Below, piece by piece: positions 37,202-46,439 of a stretch of 64,000 nt of DNA. The translations under genes and the position numbers were made by a program. The DNA is from Massilia mucilaginosa (GTDB taxonomy: Bacteria > Pseudomonadota > Gammaproteobacteria > Burkholderiales > Burkholderiaceae_D). Under the pieces are notes generated by a model. That model searched no databases. It had not been told where the DNA came from and was given only the letters and a program-made list of their open reading frames with translations. Within the stretch, counting starts at the first letter, position 1, and every line of letters begins with the position of its first letter. The stretch is taken from the NCBI RefSeq assembly GCF_011682145.1, contig NZ_WHJH01000004.1:1-64000 (forward strand), read 5' to 3'.

Positions 37202-38035
37202 ATGCTGAATGTAGATCTCCATTGCCACTCGACCGTCTCCGACGGTGTCCTGGCGCCTGCCGCCGTTGCCGCCCACGCGCACAAGGCGGGGGTCAACGTC
37301 TGGGCCCTGACCGACCACGACGAAGTCGGCGGCGTGGCCGCGGCGCGCGAAGCGGCCGGGGCGCTGGGCATGCGCTTTGTGTCCGGCGTCGAAATCTCGA
37401 TCACCTGGGCCAACCAGACCGTGCATATCGTCGGCCTGCAGATCGACGAGAACAATCCCGGCCTGGTGCAGGGCCTGGCCGCCACCCGCAGCGGCCGCGA
37501 TGGGCGCGGGCGCGAGATGGCCGCCCAGCTGGCCCGCGCCGGCATTCCCGGCGCCTACGAGGGCGCGCTCAGGTTCGTCGACAATCCCGACCTGATCTCG
37601 CGCACCCATTTCGCCCGCCACCTGGTCGAGTCCGGGGTGTGCGCGAACATCCCGGAAGTGTTCCGTAAATACCTGGTCGAAGGCAAACCCGGCTACGTGC
37701 CGCACCGCTGGGCCACCCTGGCGCAGGCGCTGGGCTGGATCCAGGGCGCGGGCGGCATTGCCGTGATCGCCCATCCGGGCCGCTACAAGCTCGGCATGGT
37801 CGGGCAGGGCGCCTTGTTCGACGAATTCAAGCAGCTCGGCGGCACGGCGATCGAGGTGGTTACCGGCAGCCATACGCCGGACCAGTATCCCTTGTACGCC
37901 GAAGAAGCGCGGCGCTATGGTTTCCTGGCCTCGCGCGGCACCGATTTCCATGCGCCGGGCGAGTCGCGCGTCGATTTTGCCGCCTTGCCGCCGCTGCCGC
38001 GCAGCGTCAAGCCGGTCTGGCACGACTGGTTTTAG
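37202..38035 (+). CDS. PHP-domain 3',5'-nucleoside bisphosphate phosphatase / RNase AM-like
   Basis: A 277-residue PHP-family metallo-phosphoesterase. Metal-binding motifs are DLHCHSTVSDG, TDHDEVGG, SGVEIS, ISRTHFARHL, VIAHPGRY and RGTDFHAPGE. The family includes betaproteobacterial 3',5'-nucleoside bisphosphate phosphatases and E. coli YciV (RNase AM), which removes phosphates from pAp or short RNA. It appears to be single-gene, ending near a 14-bp tandem repeat (GCGCGGCCGGCCAG twice at 38036-38063). Confidence 0.88.
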   Translation: MLNVDLHCHSTVSDGVLAPAAVAAHAHKAGVNVWALTDHDEVGGVAAAREAAGALGMRFVSGVEISITWANQTVHIVGLQIDENNPGLVQGLAATRSGRDGRGREMAAQLARAGIPGAYEGALRFVDNPDLISRTHFARHLVESGVCANIPEVFRKYLVEGKPGYVPHRWATLAQALGWIQGAGGIAVIAHPGRYKLGMVGQGALFDEFKQLGGTAIEVVTGSHTPDQYPLYAEEARRYGFLASRGTDFHAPGESRVDFAALPPLPRSVKPVWHDWF

Positions 38036-38063
38036 GCGCGGCCGGCCAGGCGCGGCCGGCCAG
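38036..38063. repeat. Two tandem copies of GCGCGGCCGGCCAG
   Basis: The 14-bp unit occurs exactly twice right after the PHP phosphatase stop. It is G+C-palindromic and could help terminate transcription. The rest of the 159-bp spacer to htpX holds only its GGGAGG ribosome site. Confidence 0.7.
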
Positions 38064-38194
38064 GGCTGCCGGCTTAAGCGGTCCTGAACAGCGCCGTCCC
38101 TGCCCATGGCGGAGGCGGCGCGGCTCTTGTATTTGTCACGCTCGGGCCTTATCTTATTCTCCTGTCCACCAATGCCGAAGCCGGGAGGCTTGCC

Positions 38195-39076
38195 ATGAAG
38201 CGCGTTTTACTGTTCCTTGCCACTAACCTTGCCGTGATCCTGGTCCTGACCGTGGTGCTGAACCTGTTCGGCATCGGGCGCGGGGTCAGTGCGTCGGGCA
38301 TCAATCTCGGCCAGCTGCTGGTGTTTTCGGCCGTGGTCGGTTTCACCGGCGCCATCATTTCCTTGCTGCTGAGTAAAACCATGGCCAAATGGTCGACCGG
38401 CGCGCGCGTGATCGACACGCCGTCCGGCGCCGGCGAAGTATGGCTGGTCGGCACCGTGCGCAAGCTGGCCGAGCGGGCCGGCATCGGCATGCCCGAGGTT
38501 GCCGTCTACGATGGCGCGCCGAACGCCTTCGCCACCGGCGCCTTCAAGAATTCGGCCCTGGTCGCGGTCTCCACGGGCCTGCTCGAGAGCATGGACCGCG
38601 ATGAAGTCGAAGCCGTGCTGGGTCACGAAATCGCCCACGTCGCCAACGGCGACATGGTCACGCTGACCCTGATCCAGGGCGTGGTCAATACCTTCGTGGT
38701 GTTCCTGGCGCGGGTGGTCGGCTTCGTGGTCGACAAGGTGGTGCTGCGCAATAACGAGCGCGGCCCCGGCATCGGCTACATGGCCACCGTGTTCGTCTGT
38801 GAACTGCTGTTCGGCCTGGTGGCCTCGATGATCGTCGCCTGGTTCTCGCGCCAGCGCGAATTCCGCGCCGACGCCGGCTCCGCCAAACTGCTGGGCAGCC
38901 CGCGTCCGATGCAGCAGGCCCTGGCCCGCCTCGGCGGCCTGGCGCCCGGCGCCCTGCCGTCGCAGATGTCGGCCTTCGGTATCGCCGGCGGCGGCAAGGG
39001 CTGGGGCGCGCTGTTCTCGACCCACCCGCCGATGGAAGAACGCATCGCCGCCCTCAACAACCTGCCTCCCGCATGA
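38195..39076 (+). CDS. htpX: Membrane-bound zinc metalloprotease HtpX
   Basis: A 293-residue inner-membrane protease that removes misfolded membrane proteins, complementing FtsH. It has TM helices at about 5-25 and 37-57, the zinc motif HEIAH (His144-His148, then Glu in EFRADAGSA), and further TM segments around 160-180 and 200-220. GGGAGG precedes the ATG. The stop overlaps the next gene by 4 nt. Sequence and length are standard. Confidence 0.96.
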   Translation: MKRVLLFLATNLAVILVLTVVLNLFGIGRGVSASGINLGQLLVFSAVVGFTGAIISLLLSKTMAKWSTGARVIDTPSGAGEVWLVGTVRKLAERAGIGMPEVAVYDGAPNAFATGAFKNSALVAVSTGLLESMDRDEVEAVLGHEIAHVANGDMVTLTLIQGVVNTFVVFLARVVGFVVDKVVLRNNERGPGIGYMATVFVCELLFGLVASMIVAWFSRQREFRADAGSAKLLGSPRPMQQALARLGGLAPGALPSQMSAFGIAGGGKGWGALFSTHPPMEERIAALNNLPPA

Positions 39077-39708
39077 GCCAATTTTTCGCCATCCATCCCG
39101 ACAATCCGCAGGCGCGCCTGATCAAGCAGGCCGCCCAGATCATCCATGCCGGCGGCATCGTCGCGCTGCCGACCGACTCGTGCTACGCGCTGGTCTGCCA
39201 CCTCGACGACAAGGCGGCGGTGGACAAGCTGCGCCGCATCCGCGGCATCGACGAAAAACACCACCTGACCCTGCTGTGCCGCGACCTGTCCGAAATCGCG
39301 GTGTATGCGCGGGTCGACAACCGCCAGTTCCGCCTGCTCAAGGCCGCCACCCCGGGGCCGTACACGGTGATCCTGGAAGCGACCCGCGTGGTGCCGCGCC
39401 GCCTGTCGCACCCGTCGCGCAAGACCATCGGCCTGCGCGTGCCCGAAAACGCCATCGCCCAGGCCCTGCTGGAAGAATTGGGCCAGCCGCTGCTGGGCAC
39501 CACCCTGATCCTGCCCGATCCGGACGGCGAGGGCGATGAACTGCTGACCGACGCCGACAGCATCCGCGCACGCATCGACAAGCAGGTCGAGCTGATCATC
39601 GACGGCGGCGCCTGCTCGCTGGAGCCGACCACCGTGATCGACCTGACCGGCGACGACGTGGTGCTGGTGCGCCAGGGCCGCGGCGATGCCGCCGCGTTCG
39701 GACTCTGA
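39073..39708 (+). CDS. YciO-like Sua5/YrdC-family protein
   Basis: A 211-residue protein. It begins [42 protein letters not shown], followed by [12 protein letters not shown] and [12 protein letters not shown], a close match in pattern to E. coli YciO. The family includes TsaC/Sua5, which makes threonylcarbamoyl-AMP for tRNA t6A, but YciO members are a separate, little-characterised branch. It is coupled to htpX by an ATGA overlap. Confidence 0.88.
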   Translation: MSQFFAIHPDNPQARLIKQAAQIIHAGGIVALPTDSCYALVCHLDDKAAVDKLRRIRGIDEKHHLTLLCRDLSEIAVYARVDNRQFRLLKAATPGPYTVILEATRVVPRRLSHPSRKTIGLRVPENAIAQALLEELGQPLLGTTLILPDPDGEGDELLTDADSIRARIDKQVELIIDGGACSLEPTTVIDLTGDDVVLVRQGRGDAAAFGL

Positions 39709-39784
39709 ACGCGCCCGCGCGGCCCGCGCCCGGCCCGCATCCGGCCGCGCCGCCTGCGCGCGCCCGCTCGCGTAGCATCGCGCC

Positions 39785-40531
39785 ATGAACAGCCCCGACG
39801 CGCTCCTGCGGACCGTGCTCATGTTCGGCATCCCGGTGCTGTATGCGCTGGCGCTGCACGAAGCTGCGCATGGCTATGTGGCGCGCCTGCTTGGCGACGA
39901 CTCCTCGGCCAAAGAGGGGCGCCTCAGTCTCAATCCCCTGCGCCATATCGACCCGTTCGGCACGATCTTGCTGCCGATGCTGATGTACTGGCTGATCCAG
40001 CTGCCGTTCGGCTACGCCAAACCGGTGATGATCGAGTACGACAGCCTGCGCGAACCGAAGATCAAGAGCATGGCCTGGGTGGGGCTGGCCGGCCCGGCCG
40101 CCAACCTGGCCATGGGCGTGGCCTGGGCCGTGGCCGGCCTGGTGCTGAGCGCGAGCGGCATGCACAACGGCTTTTTGCGCGGCATGGTGCAGGTCGGGGT
40201 GTCGTTCAACGCGGTCATGATCGTCGTCAACATGTTGCCGATTCCACCGCTCGACGGCAGCAATGTCGTGGCCGGCCTGCTGCCCGACCGGGTGCTGCGG
40301 GCGCTGCCAAGCTTTCCCAAGGACGAGGTGCCGGTCTTGCCGGGTTTGTTGCCGACGCGACTGGCGAACTGGCTGACCTGGACCGACGTCGGCGGCGTGC
40401 TGCTGTTCTGCACGCTCATCGTGCTGATCAAGCTGCATGTGCTCGACAGCTTCATGCTCAAGGCGACCCTGATGGTAAGCTCGCTGTTTTCGCTGATCGC
40501 CTCGCCGATTTCATTTTTTCTGCATGTATAA
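39785..40531 (+). CDS. Site-2 protease family protein (peptidase M50)
   Basis: A 248-residue multi-pass intramembrane metalloprotease-like protein. The zinc motif HEAAH (His25-His29) lies in the first TM helix and the third ligand Asp is in NMLPIPPLDGSNV. Five or six TM helices are visible. There is no PDZ domain, so it is the small stand-alone type. Substrate unknown. Its stop overlaps an unused ATG, and the methyltransferase begins 11 nt later. Confidence 0.9.
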   Translation: MNSPDALLRTVLMFGIPVLYALALHEAAHGYVARLLGDDSSAKEGRLSLNPLRHIDPFGTILLPMLMYWLIQLPFGYAKPVMIEYDSLREPKIKSMAWVGLAGPAANLAMGVAWAVAGLVLSASGMHNGFLRGMVQVGVSFNAVMIVVNMLPIPPLDGSNVVAGLLPDRVLRALPSFPKDEVPVLPGLLPTRLANWLTWTDVGGVLLFCTLIVLIKLHVLDSFMLKATLMVSSLFSLIASPISFFLHV

Positions 40532-40541
40532 AGGATTTCCG

Positions 40542-41129
40542 ATGACCGACGCCCTCCTTGCCGCCGACGCTTCCCCCTGGATCGCCCGTTTTGCTCCGCT
40601 GGCGCGGCGCGGCGAGGCGCTCGACCTGGCCTGCGGCAGCGGCCGCCACGCGCGTCTGCTGGCCGCGCTCGGCCACCCGGTGGTCGCCCTCGACCGCGAT
40701 CCGGAGGCGCTGGCCGCCGCCGCCGGCCCCGGCATCACCACCATGGCATTCGACCTGGAAGACGGCACGGCGCCCTGGCCGTTCGAGGAAGGGCGCTTTG
40801 CCGTGATCGTCGTCACCAATTACTTGCACCGGCCCTTGATTCCGGCGCTGGTGCGCAGCCTGGCGCCGGGCGGCCTGCTGATTTATGAGACCTTTGCAGG
40901 CGGAAACGAAGCCTTCGGCCGTCCCAGCAATCCGGCGTTTTTGCTGCACGAAGGCGAGCTGCTGCGCCAGGCGGCGGCCCATCACCTGCGCGTGCTGGCG
41001 TTCGAAGACGGTTTTACCAGCCTGCCGAAGGCGGCCATGGTGCAGCGCCTGTGCGCTTGCGGAGCCGATTTTGCCCGGGAAGATGCGCATCTTGACGGGG
41101 GCGCGGCGGCGACCGAGGTGCGATTCTAG
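40542..41129 (+). CDS. Class I SAM-dependent methyltransferase
   Basis: A 195-residue methyltransferase. SAM-binding motif I reads [16 protein letters not shown] (about 31-46), followed by [11 protein letters not shown] and [31 protein letters not shown]. It is TehB-like in size. Substrate unknown. AAGGA six nt before ATG 40542 sets the start; an ATG at 40524 overlaps the previous gene. It is downstream of the site-2 protease in an apparent two-gene unit. Confidence 0.88.
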   Translation: MTDALLAADASPWIARFAPLARRGEALDLACGSGRHARLLAALGHPVVALDRDPEALAAAAGPGITTMAFDLEDGTAPWPFEEGRFAVIVVTNYLHRPLIPALVRSLAPGGLLIYETFAGGNEAFGRPSNPAFLLHEGELLRQAAAHHLRVLAFEDGFTSLPKAAMVQRLCACGADFAREDAHLDGGAAATEVRF

Positions 41130-41200
41130 TCAACAATGAACCATTCGGGCGGGCGATCCGCTACAATCGGGGTTTTATCTACCAGCATAGTTACCTACAT

Positions 41201-42085
41201 ATGATCAAGGGCAGCATAGTAGCAATCGTCACCCCGATGCATGCAGACGGCAGTCTGGACCATCCGGGCCTGCGCAAGCTGATCGACTGGCACATCGCCG
41301 AGGGCACCGACGGCATCGTGATCGTCGGCACCACGGGCGAATCGGCCACCGTCAGCGTCGAGGAACACTGCGAACTGGTCAAACTGGCCGTCGAGCACAC
41401 TAACGGCCGGATTCCGATCATTGCCGGCACCGGTGGCAATTCGACCTCCGAAGCGATCAAGCTGACCGAATATGCCAAGGAAGTCGGGGCCGATGCCGCA
41501 CTGGTGGTGGTTCCGTACTACAACCGTCCGACCCAGGAAGGCATGTATCTCCACTTCAAGGCCATCGCCGAAGCGGTCGACCTGCCGATCATCCTGTACA
41601 ACGTGCCGGGCCGTACAGTCGCCGACATGAGCAACGACACCGTCGTACGCCTGTCGAGCATTCCCAACATCGTCGGCCTCAAAGATGCGACCGGCAACAT
41701 CGGCCGCGGGCTGGAACTGCTGCGCAATGTCGACAAATCGTTCGCCGTGTACTCGGGCGACGATCCGACCGCGATGGCGCTGATGCTGTGCGGCGGCGCC
41801 GGCAATATTTCGGTCACCGCCAACGTGGCGCCGCGCGCCATGCATGAGCTGTGCGTAGCGGCGATGGGCGGCGACATCGCGCGCGCCGTCGAGATCAACA
41901 ACACCGTCATGCCGTTGCACCAGAAACTGTTTATCGAGCCGAATCCGGTCCCGGTCAAATGGGCACTGGCGGAAATGGGCCTGATGCCTGCCGGTATCCG
42001 CCTGCCCCTGGCGCCGCTCGGGCAAGACTGCCACGATGCGGTCCGCGGCGCCCTGCGCGAAGCCGGCGTCCTACCACAGCCCTGA
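41201..42085 (+). CDS. dapA: 4-Hydroxy-tetrahydrodipicolinate synthase
   Basis: A 294-residue TIM-barrel aldolase condensing pyruvate with aspartate semialdehyde, the first committed lysine/diaminopimelate step. Marks are [20 protein letters not shown], the Tyr in [20 protein letters not shown], and the Schiff-base Lys in VGLKDATG. bamC follows 61 nt downstream, the usual order in gamma- and betaproteobacteria. A TACAAT -10-like site lies at 41162-41167. Confidence 0.97.
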   Translation: MIKGSIVAIVTPMHADGSLDHPGLRKLIDWHIAEGTDGIVIVGTTGESATVSVEEHCELVKLAVEHTNGRIPIIAGTGGNSTSEAIKLTEYAKEVGADAALVVVPYYNRPTQEGMYLHFKAIAEAVDLPIILYNVPGRTVADMSNDTVVRLSSIPNIVGLKDATGNIGRGLELLRNVDKSFAVYSGDDPTAMALMLCGGAGNISVTANVAPRAMHELCVAAMGGDIARAVEINNTVMPLHQKLFIEPNPVPVKWALAEMGLMPAGIRLPLAPLGQDCHDAVRGALREAGVLPQP

Positions 42086-42146
42086 CCCGCAAGGGTCGGA
42101 TCATCCCAGACACCAGCTGCCTTTCAGCTTCTCATTCAGTAACGAC

Positions 42147-43313
42147 ATGACTATTCGCAATACATTAACAATGGCCAAGGCCCCGGCATTTTCTCCTGCA
42201 GCGACGCGCGGCCTGGTGCTGTCGGCGCTGATGGTCAGCCTGTCCGGCTGCGGCATGATCAGTTCCGTCATTCAACAAGACAAGCTCGATTACCGTGGCG
42301 CCAAGAAGGCCGCCTCGCTGGACGTACCGCCCGACCTGACCCAGCTCGAACGCGACAACCGCTACGCGATTCCCGAAGGGCGCGGCGTGGCGTCGGCCTC
42401 GACCTACCAGCAGCCGAAGGGCACCACGGCGCCGGCGGCCGGCGGCCAGGCGGTTGGCGTGCTTGGGACCGAGGCCGTGCGCGTCGAGCGCAGCGGCAAC
42501 CAGCGCTGGCTGGTGGTCAACCAGACCCCGGAGCAACTGTGGCCGCAGCTCAAGCAGTTCTGGGCCGATTCGGGCTTTACCGTCATCAGCGAGTCGGCCA
42601 CCACCGGCACCATGGAAACCGACTGGGCCGAGAACCGTTCGAAGATTCCGCAAGACTTCATCCGCCAGTCGATCGGCAAGGTCTTCGATTCGCTGTACTC
42701 GACCGGCGAGCGCGACAAGTTCCGCACGCGCCTGGAGCGCACCCCGAACGGCACCGAAATCTACATCAGCCATCGCGGCGCGGAAGAAGTGCTGGTCGGT
42801 TCGCAAAAGGATTCGACCACCTGGACCGTGCGTCCGAACGATCCGGGCCTGGAAGCGCAGTTCCTGAGCCGTTTGCTGGCCAGGCTGACTGGCGTGGCCG
42901 ACGTCAAGCCGGCCGAAGCGGCCGTGGCTGCGGCCCCGCAAGCGCCGCAGAACGCCAAGCTGCTGGGCGATTCGGTCGAAGTGGCCGAAGGGTTCGACCG
43001 CGCCTGGCGCCGCGTCGGCCTGGCGCTGGACCGGGTCGGCTTCACGGTGGAAGACCGCGATCGCGTGCAGGGCGTGTATTTCGTGCGCTATGTCGATCCG
43101 GACCTGGCCGAGAAGGACGGTTTCCTGACCAAGCTGTTCAGCTTTGGCGCCTCGTCCGACAAGGCCAAGGAAGCGCAGCGCTTCCGCGTGGCGGTCAAGG
43201 CGGAAACGGGCGCGACGGTGAGCAAGGTGACCGTGCAGAGCAACGAGGGCAAGCCGGAAACCTCGCCAACCGGTGCCAAGATCCTGAAACTGCTGAGCGA
43301 CGAACTGAAGTAA
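42147..43313 (+). CDS. bamC: Outer-membrane assembly lipoprotein BamC
   Basis: A 388-residue lipoprotein of the Bam beta-barrel assembly machine. The signal peptide ends in a lipobox (LSGC, Cys35). The flexible N-terminal part that binds BamD follows (YRGAKKAASLDVPPDLTQL), then two helix-grip domains (about 120-215, QRWLVVNQTPEQLWPQLKQFW; and about 280-385, FDRAWRRVGLALDRVGF). It is slightly longer than E. coli BamC. Start ATG 42147 is preferred; ATG 42171 is possible. A strong bidirectional terminator follows. Confidence 0.93.
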   Translation: MTIRNTLTMAKAPAFSPAATRGLVLSALMVSLSGCGMISSVIQQDKLDYRGAKKAASLDVPPDLTQLERDNRYAIPEGRGVASASTYQQPKGTTAPAAGGQAVGVLGTEAVRVERSGNQRWLVVNQTPEQLWPQLKQFWADSGFTVISESATTGTMETDWAENRSKIPQDFIRQSIGKVFDSLYSTGERDKFRTRLERTPNGTEIYISHRGAEEVLVGSQKDSTTWTVRPNDPGLEAQFLSRLLARLTGVADVKPAEAAVAAAPQAPQNAKLLGDSVEVAEGFDRAWRRVGLALDRVGFTVEDRDRVQGVYFVRYVDPDLAEKDGFLTKLFSFGASSDKAKEAQRFRVAVKAETGATVSKVTVQSNEGKPETSPTGAKILKLLSDELK

Positions 43314-43330
43314 GCGTTTGCGCAGGCATG

Positions 43331-43356
43331 AAAAAACCGGCCAAGGCCGGTTTTTT
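43331..43356. terminator. Bidirectional terminator after bamC
   Basis: AAAAAACCGGCC, AA, GGCCGGTTTTTT: a perfect hairpin with A- and T-tracts on both sides, able to stop transcription from both directions. Confidence 0.9.
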
Positions 43357-43448
43357 ACGTTGGAACTTGTTTCGGACGGGGCTCAGGGTAACAGTACCGT
43401 CAGTTGTGACGTTAAGGCCAAGCGCCGCACATCGCCAATCTCCAGGCG

Positions 43449-43477
43449 AAAAAAAACCGGCCCGCAGGCCGGTCTTT
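43449..43477 (-). terminator. Terminator of the Ala-rich lipoprotein gene
   Basis: On the minus strand ACCGGCC-TGCG-GGCCGGT is followed by a run of Ts (minus-strand copy of the A-run at 43449-43456). The stem is 7 bp, in the correct position 15-40 nt past the stop. Confidence 0.85.
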
Positions 43478-43491
43478 TCAAATCGCGCTGA

Positions 43492-43764
43492 TTACTTGGC
43501 AGCCGATGCAGCAGCCGAAGCAGCGTCCGAAGCGGCAACCGAAGCGGCAGCAGCAGCGTCAGCAGCAACGGAAGCAGCCGAAGCTGCGGTTGCGGCAGCA
43601 GCAGCTGCTTCAGCTACTGGAGCTGCTGGAACTTCAGCTGCTGGGGCAACAACAGCTGGAGCTTCAACAGCTGGGGTTACTGGAGCAACTGGGGTTTCTT
43701 CTTTTTTGGTGCAAGCAGCCAGGGCTACGGCCAGCAGGGAGACGATCAGCAAAGATTTTTTCAT
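43492..43764 (-). CDS. Small alanine-rich lipoprotein
   Basis: A 90-residue lipoprotein. The signal peptide MKKSLLIVSLLAVALAAC places the lipidated Cys at 18, followed by KKEETPVAPVTPAVEAPAVV and a tail of Ala/Ser/Val heptad-like repeats (AASAASVAADAAAAASVAASDAASAA), predicted as a long helix reminiscent of Lpp-like structures. Function unknown; it may be an abundant envelope spacer. AAGGA precedes the ATG and a TATAAT -10 lies at 43908-43913 on the minus strand. Confidence 0.85.
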   Translation of the reverse strand: MKKSLLIVSLLAVALAACTKKEETPVAPVTPAVEAPAVVAPAAEVPAAPVAEAAAAAATAASAASVAADAAAAASVAASDAASAAASAAK

Positions 43765-44080
43765 GGGTTTTCCTTAGTTAATGCACTAAATGTGACAACG
43801 TATATTGCGATGAATAATTACCGGTAATTATCGCTCGTTAGGGAATTCTCGTTAGCTTTCGTACCTGTAATGGTGCTTGACAGACAACGGAAACTTCCTA
43901 ACCCGATATTATAGCTAAATTTGGTGCTTCGCAATAGCACCATGATGCTTTTATGGAAGCTTTTTGCGAACTGGCAACATTCATGTTGTGATAAAAGGCA
44001 TCTTCATGCTCATTTCATCGGCTAATTTGCTGCATCTCCAACTTATATTCAGATTCGACCGTTTTGGGCCTTACAAACCC
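43765..44080. other. A+T-rich 316-bp gene-free region with palindrome and hairpin
   Basis: No gene is seen. It contains the perfect 18-bp palindrome ATAATTACCGGTAATTAT (43814-43831), a minus-strand TATAAT (43908-43913) suited to the lipoprotein gene, a hairpin GGTGCT-N7-AGCACC around 43923-43942, and a doubled TTACAAACC at 44071-44089 across the next gene's stop. Confidence 0.6.
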
Positions 44081-44560
44081 TTACAAACCAGTCGTGGTTG
44101 CGTGTAAGGTTGAAACAGCCTCCAGCCAGATAGCTGCGAATCTTTCTCTGCTCAGTTCGGTAGCGGCCGGGGCATCGAAGGCCGCTTCACCGCGCATGTG
44201 GTCGCTGTGAAAGCGGCGCACGATGTGGCTGCCGTCGGCGATGCAGAAGGAATCGGTCAGGTGATGCAGCGAACGCGGCGTCGCCCGCACCTCGATCTTG
44301 TGGTTGAAGTCGCGCAGCAGGCGCACGAAGCGCGGGTAATGGCGCTCGATGTGGGTGCTGTGATGCATGGCCAGTTGGATGGCGCCGCCGCCGGCCAGGA
44401 ACTGGCGCAGGGCGGCATCGGTCTCGCTGCTGCCCAGAGGGAACGCCGAAAAGTCCGGATCGAACATCGCGAGCGTCAGGCGCGCGCGCCCCACGCAGTC
44501 GCGCAGCTGGGCCTCGAATTCGGCGTGCGAGTTGAACTTGAAAACGGCGGCGTCGGTCAT
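44081..44560 (-). CDS. Uncharacterised protein, PLD-like fold (DUF7931-type)
   Basis: A 159-residue protein. The sequence (EAQLRDCVGRARLTLAMFDPDFSAFPLGSSETDAALRQFLAGGGAIQLAMHHSTHIERHYPRFVRLL...) resembles one phospholipase-D-like half, without a clear HxK motif. Proteins like this are annotated DUF7931 in related genomes as I recall. It is encoded 38 nt downstream of roxA on the same strand and may be co-transcribed. Function unknown. Confidence 0.65.
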   Translation of the reverse strand: MTDAAVFKFNSHAEFEAQLRDCVGRARLTLAMFDPDFSAFPLGSSETDAALRQFLAGGGAIQLAMHHSTHIERHYPRFVRLLRDFNHKIEVRATPRSLHHLTDSFCIADGSHIVRRFHSDHMRGEAAFDAPAATELSRERFAAIWLEAVSTLHATTTGL

Positions 44561-44598
44561 GGCAGTGTCCTTGTTAGCGTCAAGATCAGGCGTCAGGC

Positions 44599-45720
44599 TC
44601 AGGCGAGTTCGATCCAGCCATCCTGGTACCAGGTGTACAGCGCATCCATCACATCGTCGGAGGCGCTGGCCACGGCCGCACCGGGCAGCGCGCGCTCGTT
44701 GGCCAGCACGTCCAGCACGGCCTTGTCGGCGCGGCCGACGGCAAACGATTCGCCGTTGATGAACACATGCTTGCCACGATACAGCATCTGCGACTTGAGC
44801 GAGAGCGCCACGCCGCGCTTGGCGGCGGTCTCGGCGAAGCGCCCCATGGTCAGCGGCTTGGCCGGGCCGGTGAAGAACACATTGTGCTTCGGCTCCGACA
44901 TGTGCTCGCCGACGAAAATGGTGATGTCTTCCTCGGTGAAGCGCACCTTGTTCATTTCTTCGGTGATGGCTTCGAGCATGTTGCGCGGAATTTCGGCCGG
45001 GTTCCTGGCCACGTCCAGGTCCGGATCGGCGTAGCGGCCCGGCAGGTCGATCGAGTCGGCCATGAACTGCAGGAACGCTTCGCCCAGTTCCTGGTAGGAC
45101 GGCGAACGGAAACCGATCGAGTACGTCATGCACTCGCCCTCGGCCACGCCGTCGTGCGCGTAGTGGGGCGGCAGGTACAGCATGTCTCCCGGTTCGAGCA
45201 CGAATTCTTCCTGCGGCTTGAAGTTTTTCAGGATTTTCAGCGGCTTGCCCTCGACCAGCGACAAATCCTTTTGCGCGCCGATGCGCCAGCGGCGCTTGCC
45301 GTGCGCCTGCAGCAGGAACACATCGTAGGAATCGAAGTGTGGACCGACCCCGCCGCCATCGGTGGCGTAGCTGATCATCAGGTCGTCCAGGCGCGCGTCC
45401 GGGATGAAACGGAACTGGCGCAGCAGCGCGTCGCAGCCCTTGTCGGCCAGATTGGCGCCCTGCACCAGCATGGTCCATTCACGTTGCGTGCGCGGCGGCA
45501 ATTCGGTCAGCGGGCCGTGCTGCATGCTCCAGTCGCCGTCGGCCTGGGTGATCAGGCGCGATTCGACATGGTTGAGTTTGGCAAGCGCGGCCAGCGCGTC
45601 CAGCTTGAGCAGGGGCTTGAAGCCGGGAATTGCCTGGCGGATCAAGAGCGGTTTCTTGTGCCAGTAATCGCGTAAAAACTGGGCGGGCGTGATATCGCCC
45701 AAGAGCGTTAATTTTTTCAT
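44599..45720 (-). CDS. roxA: Ribosomal-protein arginine hydroxylase (RoxA/YcfD-like JmjC oxygenase)
   Basis: A 373-residue Fe(II)/2-oxoglutarate oxygenase. The cupin domain has the iron ligands His128 and Asp130 (GPHFDSYDVF) and His189 (LPPHYAHDG); the C-terminal region is the dimerisation/winged-helix part. E. coli YcfD hydroxylates Arg81 of ribosomal protein L16. Family N-terminus DITPAQFLRDYWHKKPLLIRQAIPGF is well conserved. It diverges from slyD across 79 bp. Confidence 0.9.
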   Translation of the reverse strand: MKKLTLLGDITPAQFLRDYWHKKPLLIRQAIPGFKPLLKLDALAALAKLNHVESRLITQADGDWSMQHGPLTELPPRTQREWTMLVQGANLADKGCDALLRQFRFIPDARLDDLMISYATDGGGVGPHFDSYDVFLLQAHGKRRWRIGAQKDLSLVEGKPLKILKNFKPQEEFVLEPGDMLYLPPHYAHDGVAEGECMTYSIGFRSPSYQELGEAFLQFMADSIDLPGRYADPDLDVARNPAEIPRNMLEAITEEMNKVRFTEEDITIFVGEHMSEPKHNVFFTGPAKPLTMGRFAETAAKRGVALSLKSQMLYRGKHVFINGESFAVGRADKAVLDVLANERALPGAAVASASDDVMDALYTWYQDGWIELA

Positions 45721-45765
45721 GCGACATTATAACCAAGTCCGAAACAGGGCAAGGCGGCGGGGAGG

Positions 45766-45771
45766 TATAAT
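45766..45771 (+). promoter_or_regulatory. Candidate -10 element for slyD
   Basis: A perfect TATAAT sits 28 nt before the slyD ATG in GGAGGTATAATCCGCC. No clear -35 was found. Confidence 0.45.
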
Positions 45772-45799
45772 CCGCCAGTACACACTGAAAGGAAGCACT

Positions 45800-46345
45800 A
45801 TGAAGATTGCCAAAAACACGGTCGTAACGGTCAAGTACAAATTGTCCGACGCGCAGAACAATCTGATCGAAGACGGCAGCCAGCCGATGGTCTATCTTCA
45901 CGGCGGCTATGAAAATACGCTGCCGAAAATCGAAGAAGAACTCGATGGCAAAGAAACCGGCTACGCCTGCGTCCTGCAGATCGAACCGGACGATGCGTTC
46001 GGCGACTACGACTCGGCACTGGTCAAGGTTGAAGCGCGCGAGCGCCTGCCGGAGCCGCTCGAAGTCGGCATGCAGTTCGAAGGCATGCCCGATGGCCCGG
46101 ACAGCGATGAAGAAACCATGATCTTCACCGTCACCGACATCGCCGACGACAAGGTTGTCCTCGACGGCAATCACCCGCTGGCTGGCATCGCGCTGCGCTT
46201 CGAGCTGGAAGTGACCGACGTGCGCGAAGCGCTCGACGTCGAAATCGCGCACGGCCACGTGCACGGCGCGCATGGTCACCACGACCATGACGACGAGGAT
46301 GACGGCGCCGAAGGCGACCACTTCCGCAGCCATCCGGTGCATTGA
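45800..46345 (+). CDS. slyD: FKBP-type peptidyl-prolyl isomerase SlyD
   Basis: A 181-residue prolyl isomerase and chaperone that also delivers nickel for hydrogenase. The split FKBP domain has VKYKLSDAQNNLIEDGSQPMVYLHGGYENTLPKIEEELDGKETG, and the insert-in-flap domain is LQIEPDDAFGDYDSALVKVEARERLP. The His/Asp-rich tail (GHVHGAHGHHDHDDEDD) is a metal-binding site. GAAAGGA lies 6 nt upstream of ATG 45800. Confidence 0.95.
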   Translation: MKIAKNTVVTVKYKLSDAQNNLIEDGSQPMVYLHGGYENTLPKIEEELDGKETGYACVLQIEPDDAFGDYDSALVKVEARERLPEPLEVGMQFEGMPDGPDSDEETMIFTVTDIADDKVVLDGNHPLAGIALRFELEVTDVREALDVEIAHGHVHGAHGHHDHDDEDDGAEGDHFRSHPVH

Positions 46346-46439
46346 TTCCGCGCGGGCGGGGCGCTCTTGCGTCTGATTTGCGCCTGCCCCGCGTCCGGTC
46401 CGTGCGGCGCCCGAGATCTTCTCCGGCGCCGCATTCGTT

